A stretch of DNA of 64,000 bases from Tichowtungia aerotolerans (GTDB taxonomy: Bacteria; Verrucomicrobiota; Kiritimatiellia; Kiritimatiellales; Tichowtungiaceae), in assembly GCF_009905215.1 (NCBI RefSeq), contig NZ_CP047593.1:248001-312000 (forward strand), in the 5' to 3' direction. The translations under genes were made by a program, and so were the position numbers. Below are positions 61,760-64,000 of the stretch, one piece after another. The notes beneath the pieces are model-generated. The model worked only from the letters and a program-made list of their open reading frames with translations, was not told the DNA's origin and ran no database searches. The first letter of the stretch is position 1, and each line of letters begins with the position of its first letter.

Positions 61760-61819
61760 GATTCCGGGAATCAGAGTCTCAAATTCCCCTCAAATTCCGG
61801 CCGGATTTCAGAACCGGAA
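61760..61819. promoter_or_regulatory. Inverted repeats in the fabG / tolC-like divergent promoter region
   Basis: A 13-bp palindrome GATTCCGGGAATC (61760-61772) and a spaced ATTCCGG / CCGGAAT pair (61794-61800 with 61813-61819) share the ATTCCGG half-site, giving several copies of one motif in 60 nt. This suggests a dimeric regulator of one or both genes, but no regulator is identified. Confidence 0.45.
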
Positions 61820-61933
61820 TCGCCCTCATAATCCATTCGATTTTTATATGTTTAAGTTGCGGAATCGTCCCGCTAAAATTACAATCTTCTTTTTTAATAT
61901 CTGTCCATTTCGGGCAGTAATACAAGGACCTCA

Positions 61934-63448
61934 ATGAAACGATTCTGGATCTGTATTCTGGTGTCTCTGACGGCTGTCTGTGCTATCGCAGAGAAAAAAG
62001 GCACCCCAGATAAAGATCCACTGGTTTTCAACCGTCCGGAGGTGGCAAACAACGCGCTGAAAACCCTTCTGCAACCGCAAATCAACAAGCAAATCGGCAG
62101 GAAGCCGATCATGACGTTTGAAGACGCCCTGGACGAAGCGATTGAAAAAAGCACTTCCCTGAAAACCGCCCGTCTGGAATTGAAAAGCATGATTGAAAAC
62201 GTCAATCGCGCCCAATATCAGTACATTCCCGCGTTTTCCATCGAAGTCGATCCGGCCTATACAGAGCGCACCTACGAAACCACCTCTACCAGGGAGAAAA
62301 ACGGACTGGAATGGAAAGGTAATGCCACTTTAAAACAGCACCTTCCCTCCAATATTGATATTACCGGCAGAGTTCAGAAAAGTTATAATGACAACGGATA
62401 TGAGGTGGAAACCCTGAGTCTGGTCATTGAAAAAGAAATGCTCCGTCCGGATCCGATCAGCCGTACACAGAGCCTTGCGCGACTTCAGCTGGATCTTGAA
62501 CACATCTCTGAAGAGCAAACCCGTCGCAATTTTATCTATGAGTTCAAATCCGCCTACTACGCCTATCTGAGGGAATGGCTGGTCTACCTGAATACCCGTC
62601 TCAAATTTCAGGACAACCGCCGCCTGAACGATGAAAGTCAGCGAAAATACGATGCGGGGATTATTGCCCAGTATCAGCTGCTCGACTACGACCGCGACTT
62701 CACCGAGTCCGAACTGGCTCTGGCCTCCGATGAACGCAGCTGGAAAACCGCCCGCAACCGCCTTCTCACCCTGCTGCATCGCCCTCTGAATGATTCGATT
62801 CAGTTTCGACCGTTGGAAGATGCGCCCACCGGCATGGAATGGGATGCGGCGGCCATGCTTGATGTCGCCATGCACAGCTCGCTGGATGTGGCACGCTTCA
62901 ACACAGCGCTTTTAAGCAGCGAAATCAACGCCGACTACTACCGGCGCCATCTGCGCCCGTCTGTTTCCGTATTCGCAAGCGGAAGCCGGGAAAACTCTGA
63001 TCTGGCGAGCACGACAGACCGGGAAGAAACCATGTGGTCAACCGGCCTGAAAGTGATCATGCCGCTGTTCCAGTCCCGCTTTATCGACCGCTCCCAGGTC
63101 CGCACCCAGCAGAACAACATCGACATCAACACCCTCGAACTGGAAGAACGCTTCCGCTATTACCAGCGACAGGTGGCGGATGACCTGCTGCAGCTGCGCG
63201 ACCTTCACCAGCGCTACGAACTCTCTAAAAAGCAGTTCCGCATCGCTTTCGCCGATTATGAGCTCGGAAAGCTGCGGTTTGAAAACGGAACCATCGGCTC
63301 ATGGGATATGATCCGCAACAAAAATAATTTCTTCCGCGCCAACGAAACCTGTATCCAGCTGCAATACCAGCTGCTGCTTCAAATCGCCAAACTGGAGCGT
63401 GACTATCCAACCAAACCAGCCGAACCGGGAGATTCAGAAAATGAGTGA
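61934..63448 (+). CDS. TolC-family outer membrane efflux protein
   Basis: 504 residues. Signal peptide MKRFWICILVSLTAVCAIA. A TolC-type fold: long helical stretches with LDEAIEKSTSLKTARLELKS, VNRAQYQYIPAFSIEVDPAY, then a second half with LLSSEINADYYRRHLRPSVS and QSRFIDRSQVRTQQNNIDIN. Trimeric outer-membrane channel for a tripartite exporter. AAGGACCTC precedes the ATG. Overlaps the next ABC ATPase gene by 8 bases, so it is in an operon with a MacB/LolD-type pump. Confidence 0.85.
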   Translation: MKRFWICILVSLTAVCAIAEKKGTPDKDPLVFNRPEVANNALKTLLQPQINKQIGRKPIMTFEDALDEAIEKSTSLKTARLELKSMIENVNRAQYQYIPAFSIEVDPAYTERTYETTSTREKNGLEWKGNATLKQHLPSNIDITGRVQKSYNDNGYEVETLSLVIEKEMLRPDPISRTQSLARLQLDLEHISEEQTRRNFIYEFKSAYYAYLREWLVYLNTRLKFQDNRRLNDESQRKYDAGIIAQYQLLDYDRDFTESELALASDERSWKTARNRLLTLLHRPLNDSIQFRPLEDAPTGMEWDAAAMLDVAMHSSLDVARFNTALLSSEINADYYRRHLRPSVSVFASGSRENSDLASTTDREETMWSTGLKVIMPLFQSRFIDRSQVRTQQNNIDINTLELEERFRYYQRQVADDLLQLRDLHQRYELSKKQFRIAFADYELGKLRFENGTIGSWDMIRNKNNFFRANETCIQLQYQLLLQIAKLERDYPTKPAEPGDSENE

Positions 63449-64000
63449 TTCTCTGGTTCAGGTGATTGATCTCGAAAAAGCCTATTATCTGGGCGACGAG
63501 GAAATTCTGGTGCTCAAAAAGGTGAACCTGGATGTCATGCGCGGCGATTTCATGTCGATCATGGGCACATCGGGATCGGGCAAATCGACACTCATGAATA
63601 TTATCGGATTTCTCGACCGCCCGACCCGCGGAACCTACCTGCTGAAAGGGCGGGACGTCACCGACCTGACGGACGACGAGGAGGCTCACATCCGTAACCG
63701 CGAAATCGGCTTTGTCTATCAGAACTTCAATCTGCTGCCGCGCTGCAGTGCCTATGAAAATGTGGCTCTGCCCCTCTTTTACCGCGAAAAATCATCGGAT
63801 GAGCATGATCAGGTGATGCACGCACTCGAGATTGTCGGACTGGCCGACCGCGCCCGCCACAAGCCGAACGAAATGTCCGGAGGGCAGCGCCAGCGGGTGG
63901 CGATCGCCCGTGCACTGGTCACCAGACCGGCGATCCTCCTGGCGGACGAACCGACCGGCGCACTCGACACACGCACCAGCGCCGAAATCATGGAGCTGTT
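63441..64000 (+). CDS. ABC transporter ATP-binding protein, MacB/LolD type (partial, runs off the right edge)
   Basis: About 186 codons visible from ATG 63441. Walker A GTSGSGKSTLMNIIG (about 41-55), Q-loop FVYQNFNLLPR, signature MSGGQRQRVAIARALV and Walker B ILLADEPTGALDTRTS. The VYQNFNLLP and DEPTGALD motifs are typical of the MacB/LolD/FtsE group, which drive mechanotransmission pumps. The start lies inside the end of the TolC-like gene (8-base overlap). The C-terminus lies beyond the window. Confidence 0.92.
   Translation, partial: MSDSLVQVIDLEKAYYLGDEEILVLKKVNLDVMRGDFMSIMGTSGSGKSTLMNIIGFLDRPTRGTYLLKGRDVTDLTDDEEAHIRNREIGFVYQNFNLLPRCSAYENVALPLFYREKSSDEHDQVMHALEIVGLADRARHKPNEMSGGQRQRVAIARALVTRPAILLADEPTGALDTRTSAEIMEL

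Noticed and set aside
1-64000. tRNA, rRNA, tmRNA or other classical RNA genes
   Set aside because: Intergenic regions were read for tRNA T-loops (GTTCGAATC-type) and conserved rRNA segments; none with a matching cloverleaf was found.

Overview
The window is a gene-dense bacterial chromosome segment, probably from a marine or saline member of the Kiritimatiellota / Verrucomicrobia side of the PVC group. This is an inference. It rests on a Bacteroidota-type long PurF, large secreted proteins built from InlB-like and DUF1566 modules, lipid A / LPS genes of a diderm, two compatible-solute pathways (sucrose and acetyl-beta-lysine) and moderate GC. No tRNA, rRNA, CRISPR array or intact transposase was recognised. 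Layout: 0-5.4 kb holds the start of an IspD-like gene, ftsH, a DUF1015 gene and an MsbA-like ABC exporter. 5.5-19.3 kb is a surface-polysaccharide region. It has three GT4-like and one GT2 glycosyltransferase, an acetamido-sugar mini-operon (fused ketoisomerase/acetyltransferase, aminotransferase, hexapeptide acyltransferase, GT11 fucosyltransferase-like), a DUF1796 protein, a Caps_synth transferase, a YrbL-like protein, lpxK and a metallo-hydrolase. Its middle (about 7.7-16 kb) looks more A+T rich, as expected for exchanged glycan genes. 19.3-25 kb carries rpoN, a DEDDy exonuclease, and a TPM / nucleotidyltransferase / LemA cluster preceded by an odd TPM-less twin. 25-38.7 kb is a carbon storage and osmolyte region: purF-glgB, an MFS transporter, MscS, then fructokinase - sucrose-phosphate synthase/phosphatase - sucrose phosphorylase as a tight operon, a decayed small gene, a GLQVG-repeat surface protein, a remnant-rich spacer and an orphan ablB. 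38.8-45 kb encodes two secreted proteins, one of 1711 aa with three N-terminal modules and four C-terminal DUF1566 modules. 45-64 kb is mostly housekeeping: a frameshifted membrane protein, argG, a DUF3127 OB-fold protein ending like SSB, hflX, a DksA-like/lspA/miaA/phosphoesterase operon, a CaCA exchanger, a hybrid histidine kinase, purM, a PLP deaminase, corA, fabG-acpP-fabF, and a TolC-like protein with the start of a MacB/LolD-type ABC ATPase. The most unusual signal is a short dispersed palindrome, consensus TTCCAANNNTTGGAA, with about 23 copies or recognisable variants. It sits in intergenic spacers, forms or is embedded in several intrinsic terminators, lies in 5' leaders, and also occurs inside genes in all three reading frames (often read as Phe-Gln-x-Leu-Glu). 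Several copies occur in miaA alone. This looks like a genome-wide element acting at the DNA or RNA level, not a protein motif. Second-tier oddities are an A7 slippery run splitting a membrane protein gene, two decayed small genes, an SSB-like DDDIPF tail on DUF3127, a DksA homologue missing its zinc cysteines, and a quasi-periodic CACGGA tract.
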